A stretch of 64,000 nt of DNA from Ramlibacter sp. WS9. GTDB taxonomy: Bacteria; Pseudomonadota; Gammaproteobacteria; Burkholderiales; Burkholderiaceae_C. Of the stretch, positions 56,509-64,000 are shown in pieces (the first letter of the stretch is position 1; each line of letters starts with the position of its first letter). Both the position numbers and the translations under genes were made by a program. The notes below the pieces were generated by a model. That model ran no database searches and was not told where the DNA came from. It saw only the letters and a list, made by a program, of their open reading frames with translations. The DNA lies in NCBI RefSeq assembly GCF_003797765.1, contig NZ_RKMB01000003.1, positions 124,001 through 188,000 of the forward strand. Reading direction: 5' to 3'.

Positions 56509-57765
56509 ATGGACAGCATGGATATCAAGAATTGGGCTGTAGCAGGCGCGGCGAGGTTCGAGTCCGTATGGGATTTCACGGATTACTGGAAGCGGTCGAA
56601 CACCTTTCATGGGTTCTTGCGCTTTGTCGACGCGGCGGCCGAGCGCTGGGGGGATGATCCCGCGCTCGTGCCGATGAAGAACCTCCGCACCGCCATGATT
56701 GCAACCAATTTGTCGTTTTTTCCCGAGCAGATGCACGACCCAAAATCGATTTGGGCAGATGACTACGGGTGGTGCGGCATCTCGTGCCTGGCGGCCAGAG
56801 ATCACCTCCTCTCCATCAACGATCAGGCGCTCGGCAAACGCTACCTCGACATCGCCACGGAGTGTTGGCAGAGGATGCGCGATGTGGGATATGACGATAC
56901 CAACAGTGCCACACCGGTCCGAAGCGGATGCGGCAATGTTCCGCCAGACCGCAAGTCTCCCGGCTACTTTGGCACAAGAAACACGGTGACGAACGTCAAT
57001 TTACTGCTCTTGTCGCTTCGGCTCTACACGGTGACGAAGGAGGCCAAGTACCTGTCGATGGCCTTCGCGCAGTACCTGTGGTTCGCGACGTGGTTCAACA
57101 TCAAGTACGAAAGTCTGGACGCCGGCCGCTACATGAAGGCATACAGCAGGAAGACCGATTGCCTGTTGATTCACGAGCGGCCCCGGGCAAATAAGAGTTA
57201 CACGCAGGTCAATTATCCAGACTGGGGGACGGGATGGGTCTGGTCAGGTGATCAAGGACTGACCATGATGGCTATGGCCGAACTCTTTCTGATGCGAGGC
57301 GAATTCGCTGGCCTGCCCGGCTTCGATCCTGAACTGGTTCAGCGGATCTGCTTGTTCATCGGCAACGGTGCGGCGGATCTCTTGTTCAGCAAGATGGACG
57401 GTGTGCTGCGTGAGGCGCCCTATGATTCGAGCTTCAATTTCGACCCCGCCGACTACGTCGGCGGCCGGGGAGTGATGTTGCGCTACGCCACCGAGGCAGC
57501 GGTTCAACAAGTCATTGGAAAGTCTTTTTGTCCTGATGGCGTCAAGGCAACGGCCGCGGCGGTGTGGAACAGCAGGGATGCATCCAATCAATTCGCCAGT
57601 CTGTGGAACCCCAAGGGCGACGCATCGTTCAACAAATACTTCGTAGAGACGTGGGGCAGCGGCGATGCAAACATCAGTTCCTGGGCATTGGACCTTTCTG
57701 ACCATTACGGCGTTTTGCAGGCCCTCGGCCTGGACGCTCTCACCGCCGCGATCCGCTTGAGGTAG
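56509..57765 (+). CDS. GH76-like (alpha/alpha)6-barrel protein, putative glycosidase
   Basis: A 418-residue protein without signal peptide. The segments WADDYGWCGISCLAARDHLL and GTGWVWSGDQGLTMMAMAEL resemble the repeated helical-hairpin motifs of GH76/six-hairpin glycosidases, where a paired Asp is catalytic. YLSMAFAQYLWFATWFN and RYATEAAVQQVIG repeat the pattern. A cytoplasmic location is unusual for GH76 mannanases. Family assignment is by motif likeness only. The start has AGGGAG six bases upstream. It stands alone between paaZ and the stress-protein gene, whose stop is the adjacent base. Confidence 0.55.
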   Translation: MDSMDIKNWAVAGAARFESVWDFTDYWKRSNTFHGFLRFVDAAAERWGDDPALVPMKNLRTAMIATNLSFFPEQMHDPKSIWADDYGWCGISCLAARDHLLSINDQALGKRYLDIATECWQRMRDVGYDDTNSATPVRSGCGNVPPDRKSPGYFGTRNTVTNVNLLLLSLRLYTVTKEAKYLSMAFAQYLWFATWFNIKYESLDAGRYMKAYSRKTDCLLIHERPRANKSYTQVNYPDWGTGWVWSGDQGLTMMAMAELFLMRGEFAGLPGFDPELVQRICLFIGNGAADLLFSKMDGVLREAPYDSSFNFDPADYVGGRGVMLRYATEAAVQQVIGKSFCPDGVKATAAAVWNSRDASNQFASLWNPKGDASFNKYFVETWGSGDANISSWALDLSDHYGVLQALGLDALTAAIRLR

Positions 57766-58203
57766 TCACCGCGCCACCAACACCGGCACGGCCGACTGCG
57801 CCACCACCTGCGCCGCCACACTCCCCAGCATGAGCCGCGGTATCCCGCTGCGGCCATGCGAACCCACGACCACCAGGTCGGCGCCCAGTTCCTTCGCGCT
57901 CTTCACGATGCCGTTGCAGGCGGACGGGTCCTCGACGGACCGGGTCCGCAGCGTGACCGGCGCACCTGACTCGCACAGCGCCGCCACCTTGGTGTGCGCG
58001 CGAACGGCAGCTTGCGAAGCGTCCGACATGTACGCCTGAAAACCCACCGCGCTGGCTTCGCCGACGTGCAGGTAGGGGTACGGCTCGATCACGTACAGCG
58101 CGGTGAGCGTCGCGCCGTGGGTTCGCGCGAGATCGGCCGCGATGCGGGCCGCGTTGTCGGATGCGGTGGAACCGTCGGTGGCAAGAAGGATGTGTTTGAA
58201 CAT
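57766..58203 (-). CDS. Universal stress protein (UspA family)
   Basis: A 145-residue UspA-fold protein with the ATP-binding pattern G-x2-G-x9-G(S/T) seen as VVGSHGRSGIPRLMLGSVA and the N-terminal HILLATDGSTASDNA. The start at 58203 (MFKHILL) is preferred to an upstream ATG. It diverges from a second usp gene, and FNR-type boxes lie between them, so induction at low oxygen is likely. Confidence 0.9.
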   Translation of the reverse strand: MFKHILLATDGSTASDNAARIAADLARTHGATLTALYVIEPYPYLHVGEASAVGFQAYMSDASQAAVRAHTKVAALCESGAPVTLRTRSVEDPSACNGIVKSAKELGADLVVVGSHGRSGIPRLMLGSVAAQVVAQSAVPVLVAR

Positions 58204-58262
58204 GGCGTCTGAGGGAATGGCCGATGAGGAGTTCATGGTGCGCCGCCACGGCGCCTATCGAG

Positions 58263-58276
58263 TTGACGTGCGTCAA
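58263..58276. promoter_or_regulatory. FNR/ANR-type box upstream of the minus-strand usp gene
   Basis: TTGACGTGCGTCAA is a perfect dyad of the form TTGAC-N4-GTCAA, a recognised variant of the FNR/DNR consensus. It is 60 bases upstream of the minus usp start. A class II position would place the transcription start near 58228; the -10 there is weak. Confidence 0.7.
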
Positions 58277-58316
58277 CAGATGGCGCTGCGGCGCGCACCA
58301 ACATAGCCGTCGAACA

Positions 58317-58358
58317 TTGACCTCCGTCAAAACGCAAGGCCTGCGCACTCCGTACATT
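58317..58358 (+). promoter_or_regulatory. FNR-dependent class II promoter of the plus-strand usp operon
   Basis: TTGACCTCCGTCAA (58317-58330) is followed by a -10-like TACATT at 58353-58358. The box centre is 29.5 bases before the -10, which puts the start at about 58365 with the box at -41.5, the classical FNR activation geometry. The same box-to-TACATT spacing occurs upstream of narK1. Confidence 0.75.
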
Positions 58359-58416
58359 GGAAACGGGTTCAGGTGAATTCCCGCCCTTAGCCAGGGCCCG
58401 TTACGAAGGAGTTGTC

Positions 58417-58926
58417 ATGTACAAGTCGATTCTGGTTCCGCTCGACGGCAGTGCCACTGCCGACAGTGGTCTGCGCGAAGCCATCGGGCTCGCGTCCGCA
58501 TTGAAGGCCAAGCTCGTGCTGCTGCACGTGCTCGACGATCTTTCGATGGTGCTGGAAACGTCTTCTGTCGCGGGGTACGAGCGGATTCTCGACCGCCTGC
58601 GCTGTCGCGGCCAGGAGATTCTCAACAAGGCGCGGATGGCCGCGGCCGAGAGCGGCGTGGAAGCGGAAACGTGCCTGCGCGAGGTTTCGCTGGCCCGGAT
58701 TGCGGGCGTTGTCGTCGACGAAGCCGTTGCGCAATCGTGCGACCTGATCGTCATGGGAACGCACGGCCGCCACGGCTTCAGCCGGCTGACCATGGGCAGC
58801 AACGCGGAGTCCGTGGTTCGCAGCAGCCCCGTGCCTGCGCTCCTGGTGCGGCAGGAGGAAGCCGCGTGGGTGCCGTCGTCCGTGCCGCAAGACCGGGCCC
58901 ACGGCAAGCCGCAGTACGCGCGCTAA
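58417..58926 (+). CDS. Universal stress protein (UspA family)
   Basis: A 169-residue UspA protein: MYKSILVPLDGSATADSGL at the N-terminus and the nucleotide motif VMGTHGRHGFSRLTMGSNAE. The start has AAGGAG five bases upstream. A C-terminal tail (QEEAAWVPSSVPQDRAHGKPQYAR) extends past the fold. It is led by an FNR-type promoter and followed after 16 bases by a membrane-protein gene, so both should be expressed under oxygen limitation. Confidence 0.9.
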   Translation: MYKSILVPLDGSATADSGLREAIGLASALKAKLVLLHVLDDLSMVLETSSVAGYERILDRLRCRGQEILNKARMAAAESGVEAETCLREVSLARIAGVVVDEAVAQSCDLIVMGTHGRHGFSRLTMGSNAESVVRSSPVPALLVRQEEAAWVPSSVPQDRAHGKPQYAR

Positions 58927-58942
58927 CGGCAGAACGCACCCG

Positions 58943-59557
58943 ATGCTTGGCCATGCCACGCTCAGTCGTGGCCTTGTGGAAGACGCGCAGGCGATGCTCA
59001 CGGGCACCCTGCTCGCCGCCGTCGGCGTGGTGTTGTTCCAGCGCGCCGGGCTGCTCGCGGGCGGCACCGTCGGCCTGGCGCTCTTGTTGACCTATGCGAC
59101 GAACATCGATCTGTCCATCGCCATCCTTCTCGCGAACGCGCCGTTCTACGTGCTGGCCGGCTTTCGGATGGGCCTGGAGTTCACCGTCAAGACACTCGCT
59201 TGTGCGGGCCTGGTCGCACTCTTCGTTCGCCTGATCCCGCTCGGCTTGGCGTTCGATCACCTGTCACCGGTACTGGCGAGCGTGTTGGGTGGGCTCCTCG
59301 CGGGGATGGGCATGCTCGTCCTGTTCCGCCACCGAGCCAGCCTCGGCGGCTTCAACGTGCTGGTGCTGTATCTGCACGAGCGCTTCGGCTGGAGCACGGG
59401 CAAGACCCAGATGCTGTTCGATGCGGTCGTGCTGGTGGGTGGCTCGCTCTTCATCGCCGACATGCAACGCGCCGCCCTCTCCTTTCTGGCGATGGCCGCG
59501 TTGAACCTCGTCCTCGTCTTCAATCACCGGCCAGAGCGCTACCTCAGCGCCGAGTGA
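58943..59557 (+). CDS. YitT-family membrane protein
   Basis: A 204-residue protein with about five hydrophobic helices (GTLLAAVGVVLFQRAGLLAGGTVGLALLL, then FYVLAGFRMGLEFTVKTL and ASVLGGLLAGMGMLVLFRH). It carries the glycine-rich G-x-GxxGxA repeats of the YitT (DUF161) family. Function unknown; a transport or export role has been suggested for some members. It sits between usp and nitrate-uptake genes, which suggests a role in anaerobic or nitrate-respiring cells. Confidence 0.78.
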   Translation: MLGHATLSRGLVEDAQAMLTGTLLAAVGVVLFQRAGLLAGGTVGLALLLTYATNIDLSIAILLANAPFYVLAGFRMGLEFTVKTLACAGLVALFVRLIPLGLAFDHLSPVLASVLGGLLAGMGMLVLFRHRASLGGFNVLVLYLHERFGWSTGKTQMLFDAVVLVGGSLFIADMQRAALSFLAMAALNLVLVFNHRPERYLSAE

Positions 59558-59629
59558 TCGCGCGGCCTCCGCCGTCGAATCCCCCGAACCTTGAGCAACA
59601 TCAACAACCCGGCGGTTGCGCGCCGGAGC

Positions 59630-59671
59630 TTGATATTTGTCAAGGCCGAGCACGACGCCGCGCCCTACATT
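59630..59671 (+). promoter_or_regulatory. FNR-dependent class II promoter of the nar operon
   Basis: TTGATATTTGTCAA (59630-59643) matches the FNR box TTGAT-N4-(A/G)TCAA. TACATT at 59666-59671 serves as -10, giving a start near 59678 and the box at -41.5. Because it lies inside the longest possible frame of narK1, it shows that upstream start codons of that frame cannot be used. NarL sites were not searched for systematically. Confidence 0.8.
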
Positions 59672-59722
59672 GGGTCCGACCGCACCAAAGAGGGATGCGG
59701 ACGCACCCAACAGGAGCAACAA

Positions 59723-61024
59723 GTGGCGACGCAACAAGCAACAAGAACACCCACTGCCGCCGTGCAGATCGATCCAAGAGCATGGTCCGTGCTGGCCGTC
59801 AGCACCCTCGCATTCACCGTGTGCTTCATGGTCTGGATGATGTTCGGCGTGATCGGCATCCCGATCAAGAAGATGCTGAACCTCAACTCCACGCAGTTCG
59901 GCCTGCTCACGGCGGTGCCGGTGCTGACGGGTTCGCTGATCCGCGTGCCGCTGGGCATCTGGACCGACCGCTACGGCGGCCGCATCGTCATGACGGTGCT
60001 GATGGCCGTCACGGTCCCCGCAATCTGGATGATGGGCTATGCCACGGAGTACTGGCATTTCCTCACCATCGGTCTCTTCGTCGGCCTGGCGGGCGGCTCG
60101 TTTTCGGTGGGCACGCCCTATGTCGCTCGCTGGTTCCCCAAGAAGCGCCAGGGCATGGCGATGGGCGTGTACGGCGCGGGCAACTCCGGCTCCGCGGTGA
60201 ACAAGTTCGTGGCGCCGGCGCTGCTGGTGGCCTTCGGCTGGGCGATGGTGCCGCAGGTGTATGCCGCCATCATGCTCGGCACCGTGGTGCTGTTCTGGCT
60301 GTTCAGCGCCAGCGACCCGTCGCACCTGGTGCCCGGCAGCGTGAGCTTCGCCGACCAGCTAAAGACGCTGAAGGACCCGAAGGTGCTGCGCTATTGCCAG
60401 TACTACAGCATCGTCTTCGGCGGCTACGTCGCCTTGTCGCTGTGGATGGTCCAGTACTACATCGGTGAATTCGGCCTGGACATCCGCGTGGCCGCCCTGC
60501 TCGCCGCATGCTTCTCCCTGCCCGGCGGCGTGCTGCGCGCCATCGGCGGCGTCATCTCCGACAAGTACGGCGCGCACAGCGTCACCTGGTGGGTGATGTG
60601 GGTCAGCTGGATCTGCCTGTTCCTGCTGTCGTACCCGCAAACCGACTTCACCATTCTCACCGTCAACGGCCCGCGCAGCTTCCACCTGGGCCTGAACGTC
60701 TACACGTTCACCGCACTGATGTTCATCCTGGGCATCGCCTGGGCCTTCGGCAAGGCCAGTGTCTTCAAGTACATCAGCGACGACTACCCCAAGAACATCG
60801 GCGCCATCTCCGGCGTGGTCGGCCTGGCCGGCGGCCTCGGCGGCTTCGTGCTGCCGATCATGTTCGGCGCGCTGATGGACCTGACCGGCATCCGCTCGAG
60901 CGCTTTCATGCTGATGTATGGCGTGGTCTGGGTATCCCTCATCTGGATGTACTGGACCGAGGTGCGCCGTACACAAGTCATGGGCGACCAGGGCACGCCC
61001 TCCCCTCTGGCCCACGCGCGCTGA
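59723..61024 (+). CDS. narK1: NarK1-type nitrate transporter (MFS, nitrate/proton symport type)
   Basis: A 433-residue major facilitator protein with twelve membrane helices and the nitrate-porter signatures: FCMVWMMFGVIGIPIKKM in helix 1, the Arg in SLIRVPLGIWTDRYGGR and the glycine-rich GLAGGSFSVGTPYVARWFP. The start is GTG 59723 with AGGAG seven bases upstream, chosen because an FNR-type promoter lies upstream of it. NarK1-type proteins bring nitrate in with protons at the start of nitrate respiration. 36 bases separate it from narK2. Confidence 0.9.
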   Translation: MATQQATRTPTAAVQIDPRAWSVLAVSTLAFTVCFMVWMMFGVIGIPIKKMLNLNSTQFGLLTAVPVLTGSLIRVPLGIWTDRYGGRIVMTVLMAVTVPAIWMMGYATEYWHFLTIGLFVGLAGGSFSVGTPYVARWFPKKRQGMAMGVYGAGNSGSAVNKFVAPALLVAFGWAMVPQVYAAIMLGTVVLFWLFSASDPSHLVPGSVSFADQLKTLKDPKVLRYCQYYSIVFGGYVALSLWMVQYYIGEFGLDIRVAALLAACFSLPGGVLRAIGGVISDKYGAHSVTWWVMWVSWICLFLLSYPQTDFTILTVNGPRSFHLGLNVYTFTALMFILGIAWAFGKASVFKYISDDYPKNIGAISGVVGLAGGLGGFVLPIMFGALMDLTGIRSSAFMLMYGVVWVSLIWMYWTEVRRTQVMGDQGTPSPLAHAR

Positions 61025-61060
61025 GCCGCAGCCAGCCTTCCTCTTACGAAAGTGAAGCAG

Positions 61061-62707
61061 ATGAACACCACCACACTGAACCCGCCTGCCGCCCCGAGCG
61101 GTGGGACCATCGTCGACTGGCGCCCTGAAGACGCGGCTTTCTGGGAATCGACCGGCAAGCGCGTCGCCTACCGCAACCTCTGGATCTCGGTGCCCGCGCT
61201 CCTGTGCGGCTTCGCGGTGTGGGGCATGTGGGGAATCATCACCGTGCAGATGATGAACCTGGGTTTTCCGTTCAGCCAGGCCGAACTGTTCACACTCACG
61301 GCGATCGCGGGCATCGCGGGCGCAACGATGCGCATCCCCGCTTCGTTCCTGATCCGGCTGGCCGGCGGGCGCAACACCATCTTCCTGACGACGGCCATGC
61401 TGCTGGCCCCCGCCATTGGCACGGGCATCGTGCTGCAGCACCCGGAATGGCCGCTCTGGTCGTTCCAGCTGATGGCGCTGTGGTGCGGCGTGGGCGGCGG
61501 CAATTTCGCCAGCTCGATGTCCAACATCAACACCTTCTTTCCGAAGCGGCTGCAAGGCACAGCGCTCGGCTTGAACGCGGGCCTGGGTAACTTCGGCGTG
61601 ACCACGATGCAGGTCGTCATCCCGCTGGTGATGACGCTCTCGATCTTCGGCACCATGGGCGGCGCGTCCACCACGCTGCTGAAGGACAGCGGCTGGATCT
61701 TCGGCAAGATCGCCGCCGGCACGCCGACGTGGATCCAGAACGCCGGCTTCGCGTGGGTGTTGTCGCTGGTGCCGCTGTCGGTGCTGTGCTGGTTCGGCAT
61801 GAACAACCTGAAGACGGTGACGCCTGACCCGGGCAACCCCCTCGCTGCTTTCGCCAAGATCACCTGGCTCTACACGCTCGCCTTCATCCCGTCCATCCTG
61901 GGCCTGTACCTCTACCTGCCCAAGCCCACAGGGCTGGGCCTCATCAGCATGTGGGTCGCGATTCCACTCGACATCGCGAGTGCGCTCCTGATCATGAAGC
62001 TCGCGGCCTTCGGCCCGATGAAGGAGAACGTCAGCAAGCAGTTCGCGATCTTCAAGGACAAGCACACCTGGTCGCTCACCGCGCTTTACATCGTCACGTT
62101 CGGCTCGTTCATCGGCTTCTCCATGGCGCTGCCGCTCGCGATGAAGGTGATCTTCGGCATCAGCCACGTGCCGGACGCGGCCGGCGTGATGCGCCATACC
62201 TTGAACAACCCGAATGCGCCGACGGTGCTGGCCTACGCGTGGATCGGGCCGTTCGTCGGCGCGGCCGTGCGGCCGGTCGGCGGCTGGATCTCCGACAAGG
62301 TCGGCGGCTCCATCGTGACGCAGATCATTTCCGCCATCATGGTGGTGGCTTCGGTGGCCGTCGGATACGTGATGATGCAGGCGTACGCCTCGGCAACGCC
62401 CGAGCAGCACTTCCCGGCTTTCCTTGGCCTCTTCATTGTGCTGTTCGCCGCCAGTGGCATCGGCAACGGATCGACCTTCCGCACCATTGGCGTGATCTTC
62501 GACCGCACGCAAGCCGGCCCGGTGCTGGGCTGGACTTCGGCCGTCGCCGCCTACGGCGCTTTCGTGGCGCCCATCGTCATCGGCGACCAGATCAAGGCGG
62601 GAACGCCGCAATACGCGATGTACGGCTTCGCCGTCTTCTATGCCCTGTGCCTGGTATTGAACTGGTGGTTCTACCTGCGCAAGGGAGCCTACGTCAAGAA
62701 CCCCTGA
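61061..62707 (+). CDS. narK2: NarK2-type nitrate/nitrite antiporter (MFS)
   Basis: A 548-residue MFS transporter of the NarK2 type, longer than narK1 because of an N-terminal extension (IVDWRPEDAAFWESTGKRVAYRN) and loops. Signatures are AGATMRIPASFLIRLAGGRN, GVGGGNFASSMSNINTFFPKR and GIGNGSTFRTIGVIF, with the two conserved arginines of nitrate/nitrite exchange. It swaps cytoplasmic nitrite for external nitrate. ATG 61061 is used. The narK1-narK2-narG order is typical of denitrifying betaproteobacteria. Confidence 0.92.
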   Translation: MNTTTLNPPAAPSGGTIVDWRPEDAAFWESTGKRVAYRNLWISVPALLCGFAVWGMWGIITVQMMNLGFPFSQAELFTLTAIAGIAGATMRIPASFLIRLAGGRNTIFLTTAMLLAPAIGTGIVLQHPEWPLWSFQLMALWCGVGGGNFASSMSNINTFFPKRLQGTALGLNAGLGNFGVTTMQVVIPLVMTLSIFGTMGGASTTLLKDSGWIFGKIAAGTPTWIQNAGFAWVLSLVPLSVLCWFGMNNLKTVTPDPGNPLAAFAKITWLYTLAFIPSILGLYLYLPKPTGLGLISMWVAIPLDIASALLIMKLAAFGPMKENVSKQFAIFKDKHTWSLTALYIVTFGSFIGFSMALPLAMKVIFGISHVPDAAGVMRHTLNNPNAPTVLAYAWIGPFVGAAVRPVGGWISDKVGGSIVTQIISAIMVVASVAVGYVMMQAYASATPEQHFPAFLGLFIVLFAASGIGNGSTFRTIGVIFDRTQAGPVLGWTSAVAAYGAFVAPIVIGDQIKAGTPQYAMYGFAVFYALCLVLNWWFYLRKGAYVKNP

Positions 62708-62740
62708 GCCGCCGCCCAACCCGAAGAAAGAACAAGATCC

Positions 62741-64000
62741 ATGAGCCACTTTCTCGATCGCCTCACGTACTTCCAGCAGCCGCGCGAACCCTTCTCCGGC
62801 GGCCACGGCCAGACGACCGGCGAAGACCGGACCTGGGAAGACGCCTACCGCAACCGCTGGGCGCACGACAAGATCGTGCGCAGCACACACGGCGTCAACT
62901 GCACCGGCTCGTGTTCCTGGAAGATCTACGTCAAGGGCGGCATCGTCACCTGGGAAACGCAGCAGACGGACTACCCGCGCACCCGCTGGGACCTGCCGAA
63001 CCATGAGCCGCGCGGCTGCGCCCGCGGCGCCAGCTACAGCTGGTATTTGTACAGCGCCAACCGCGTGAAGTACCCGATGGTGCGCGGCCGGTTGCTCAAG
63101 CACTGGCGTGAGGCCCGCCTGACCCTGGGCCCTGTCGAGGCCTGGGCCAGCATCGTCGCCGACGACGCCAAGCGGCGCGACTACCAGTCCATCCGCGGCC
63201 TGGGCGGCTTCGTGCGCTCCAGCTGGGACGAGGTGAATGAGATCGTGGCCGCGGCCAACGTGCACACCATCAAGCGCCACGGCCCCGACCGGGTGATCGG
63301 CTTCTCGCCCATCCCCGCGATGTCGATGGTCAGCTACGCCGCGGGCTCGCGCTACCTGAGCCTCATCGGCGGTGTCTGCATGAGCTTCTACGACTGGTAT
63401 TGCGACCTGCCGCCGGCCAGCCCGCAGATCTGGGGCGAACAGACCGACGTGCCGGAGTCGGCCGACTGGTACAACTCCAGCTACATCATCGCGTGGGGCT
63501 CCAACGTGCCGCAGACGCGGACGCCCGACGCCCACTTCTTCACCGAAGTTCGCTACAAGGGCACCAAGACCGTCGCAGTCACGCCCGACTACTCGGAAGT
63601 GGCCAAGTTGGCCGACATCTGGATGCACCCGCGGCAAGGCACGGATGCCGCCGTCGCGATGGCGATGGGCCACGTCATCCTGAAGGAGTTCTACTTCCCC
63701 GACAGCGGGGAGCGCAGCGCGTACTTCGACGACTACGTGCGCCGCTACACCGACATGCCGATGCTGGTGATGCTGAAGGAGCACACGCTGCCTTCGGGCA
63801 AGCAGGTGTTGGTGCCGGATCGCTACGTGCGCGCCAGCGACTTCAACGGCAAGCTGGGCCAGGCGAACAACCCCGAGTGGAAGACCGTTGCGTTTGACGA
63901 GTCGGGCAAGGTGGTGCTGCCCACCGGCGCCATCGGCTTCCGGTGGGGCCCTGACGGGCGCGCCGACGAGGGTCAGTGGAACCTCGAGGCCAAGGAAGCT
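62741..64000 (+). CDS. narG: Respiratory nitrate reductase alpha subunit (N-terminal part)
   Basis: The first 420 residues of NarG; the rest is outside the window. The FS0 cluster ligands are H50, C54 and C58 (STHGVNCTGSCSW) and C93 (PRGCARGASYSW), at the E. coli positions. The molybdenum ligand Asp is D222 in SFYDWYCDLPPASP. It holds the Mo-bisMGD site that reduces nitrate to nitrite in the cytoplasm-facing membrane complex NarGHI. It is 33 bases past narK2, under the same FNR-type promoter. narH, narJ and narI should follow. Confidence 0.96.
   Translation, partial: MSHFLDRLTYFQQPREPFSGGHGQTTGEDRTWEDAYRNRWAHDKIVRSTHGVNCTGSCSWKIYVKGGIVTWETQQTDYPRTRWDLPNHEPRGCARGASYSWYLYSANRVKYPMVRGRLLKHWREARLTLGPVEAWASIVADDAKRRDYQSIRGLGGFVRSSWDEVNEIVAAANVHTIKRHGPDRVIGFSPIPAMSMVSYAAGSRYLSLIGGVCMSFYDWYCDLPPASPQIWGEQTDVPESADWYNSSYIIAWGSNVPQTRTPDAHFFTEVRYKGTKTVAVTPDYSEVAKLADIWMHPRQGTDAAVAMAMGHVILKEFYFPDSGERSAYFDDYVRRYTDMPMLVMLKEHTLPSGKQVLVPDRYVRASDFNGKLGQANNPEWKTVAFDESGKVVLPTGAIGFRWGPDGRADEGQWNLEAKEA

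Noticed and set aside
60359..63784. A 1141-codon open frame on the minus strand across narK1, narK2 and narG
   Set aside because: It is antisense to three well-conserved genes, is made mostly of His, Arg, Gln, Asp and Ala, and has no recognisable domain; GC-rich codon use removes stops in that frame.

Overview
The window is a GC-rich, densely packed bacterial chromosome segment that reads as a betaproteobacterium of the Burkholderiales, most likely Comamonadaceae (Variovorax/Acidovorax/Polaromonas-like). This is inferred from four Bug/TctC-type periplasmic binding proteins, a Neisseria/Comamonas-type porin, a BPSL0761-family protein, a narK1-narK2-narG order and FNR-type promoters. No rRNA, tRNA or CRISPR array was seen. 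Most genes sit in translationally coupled operons with ATGA or GTGA overlaps.

Layout. (1) 1-8942, minus: an amine/omega-amino-acid catabolic operon with two SDR dehydrogenases, an APC permease, two class III aminotransferases, a HAD hydrolase, a Tm-1-like protein and a semialdehyde dehydrogenase, with a divergent AraC/EutR-like regulator at 9088. (2) 10131-22642: a catabolic and uptake region. A LysR regulator and a Bug protein face a plus operon of two cupins, an RraA-like protein, two Gfo/Idh/MocA oxidoreductases and a serine hydrolase. A convergent minus operon then carries a D-2-hydroxyacid dehydrogenase, three more Bug proteins, NIPSNAP and a DctP-like protein. (3) 22738-29143: a long inverted repeat, a porin, and a two-gene operon encoding a short HglS-type 2-oxoadipate dioxygenase/decarboxylase and a YdiJ-type D-2-hydroxyglutarate dehydrogenase (two successive steps from 2-oxoadipate to 2-oxoglutarate), with a divergent GcvA-like LysR regulator. 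(4) 29207-32005: class II aldolase, FAH-family hydrolase and a LysR regulator.

(5) 32031-42781 holds the strongest candidate for an undescribed system. It has an IS3 remnant and a MocR-type regulator whose PLP-binding lysine codon reads ATG (Met). Divergent from it is an operon of a TonB-dependent receptor with STN domain, thioredoxin, an unrecognised 327-aa protein, an SbmA/YddA-type ABC transporter and a PreP-like M16 peptidase. Together these suggest import, reduction and degradation of a peptide ligand. (6) 42797-46592: thioredoxin reductase coupled to a 761-aa cysteine desulfurase/metallo-beta-lactamase/rhodanese fusion, with a divergent Lrp regulator.

(7) 46691-53851 is a mobile region: a BPSL0761 protein, a compact Tn7-like module (TniQ, TnsC/TniB-like ATPase, TnsB, TnsA), a terminator, a VapBC-type toxin-antitoxin pair and a truncated livF. 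(8) 53895-57765: an orphan paaZ and a GH76-like protein. (9) 57766-64000: two universal stress proteins, a YitT-like membrane protein, and narK1-narK2-narG running off the window, with three FNR-type boxes. This last part is an oxygen-limitation/nitrate-respiration region.
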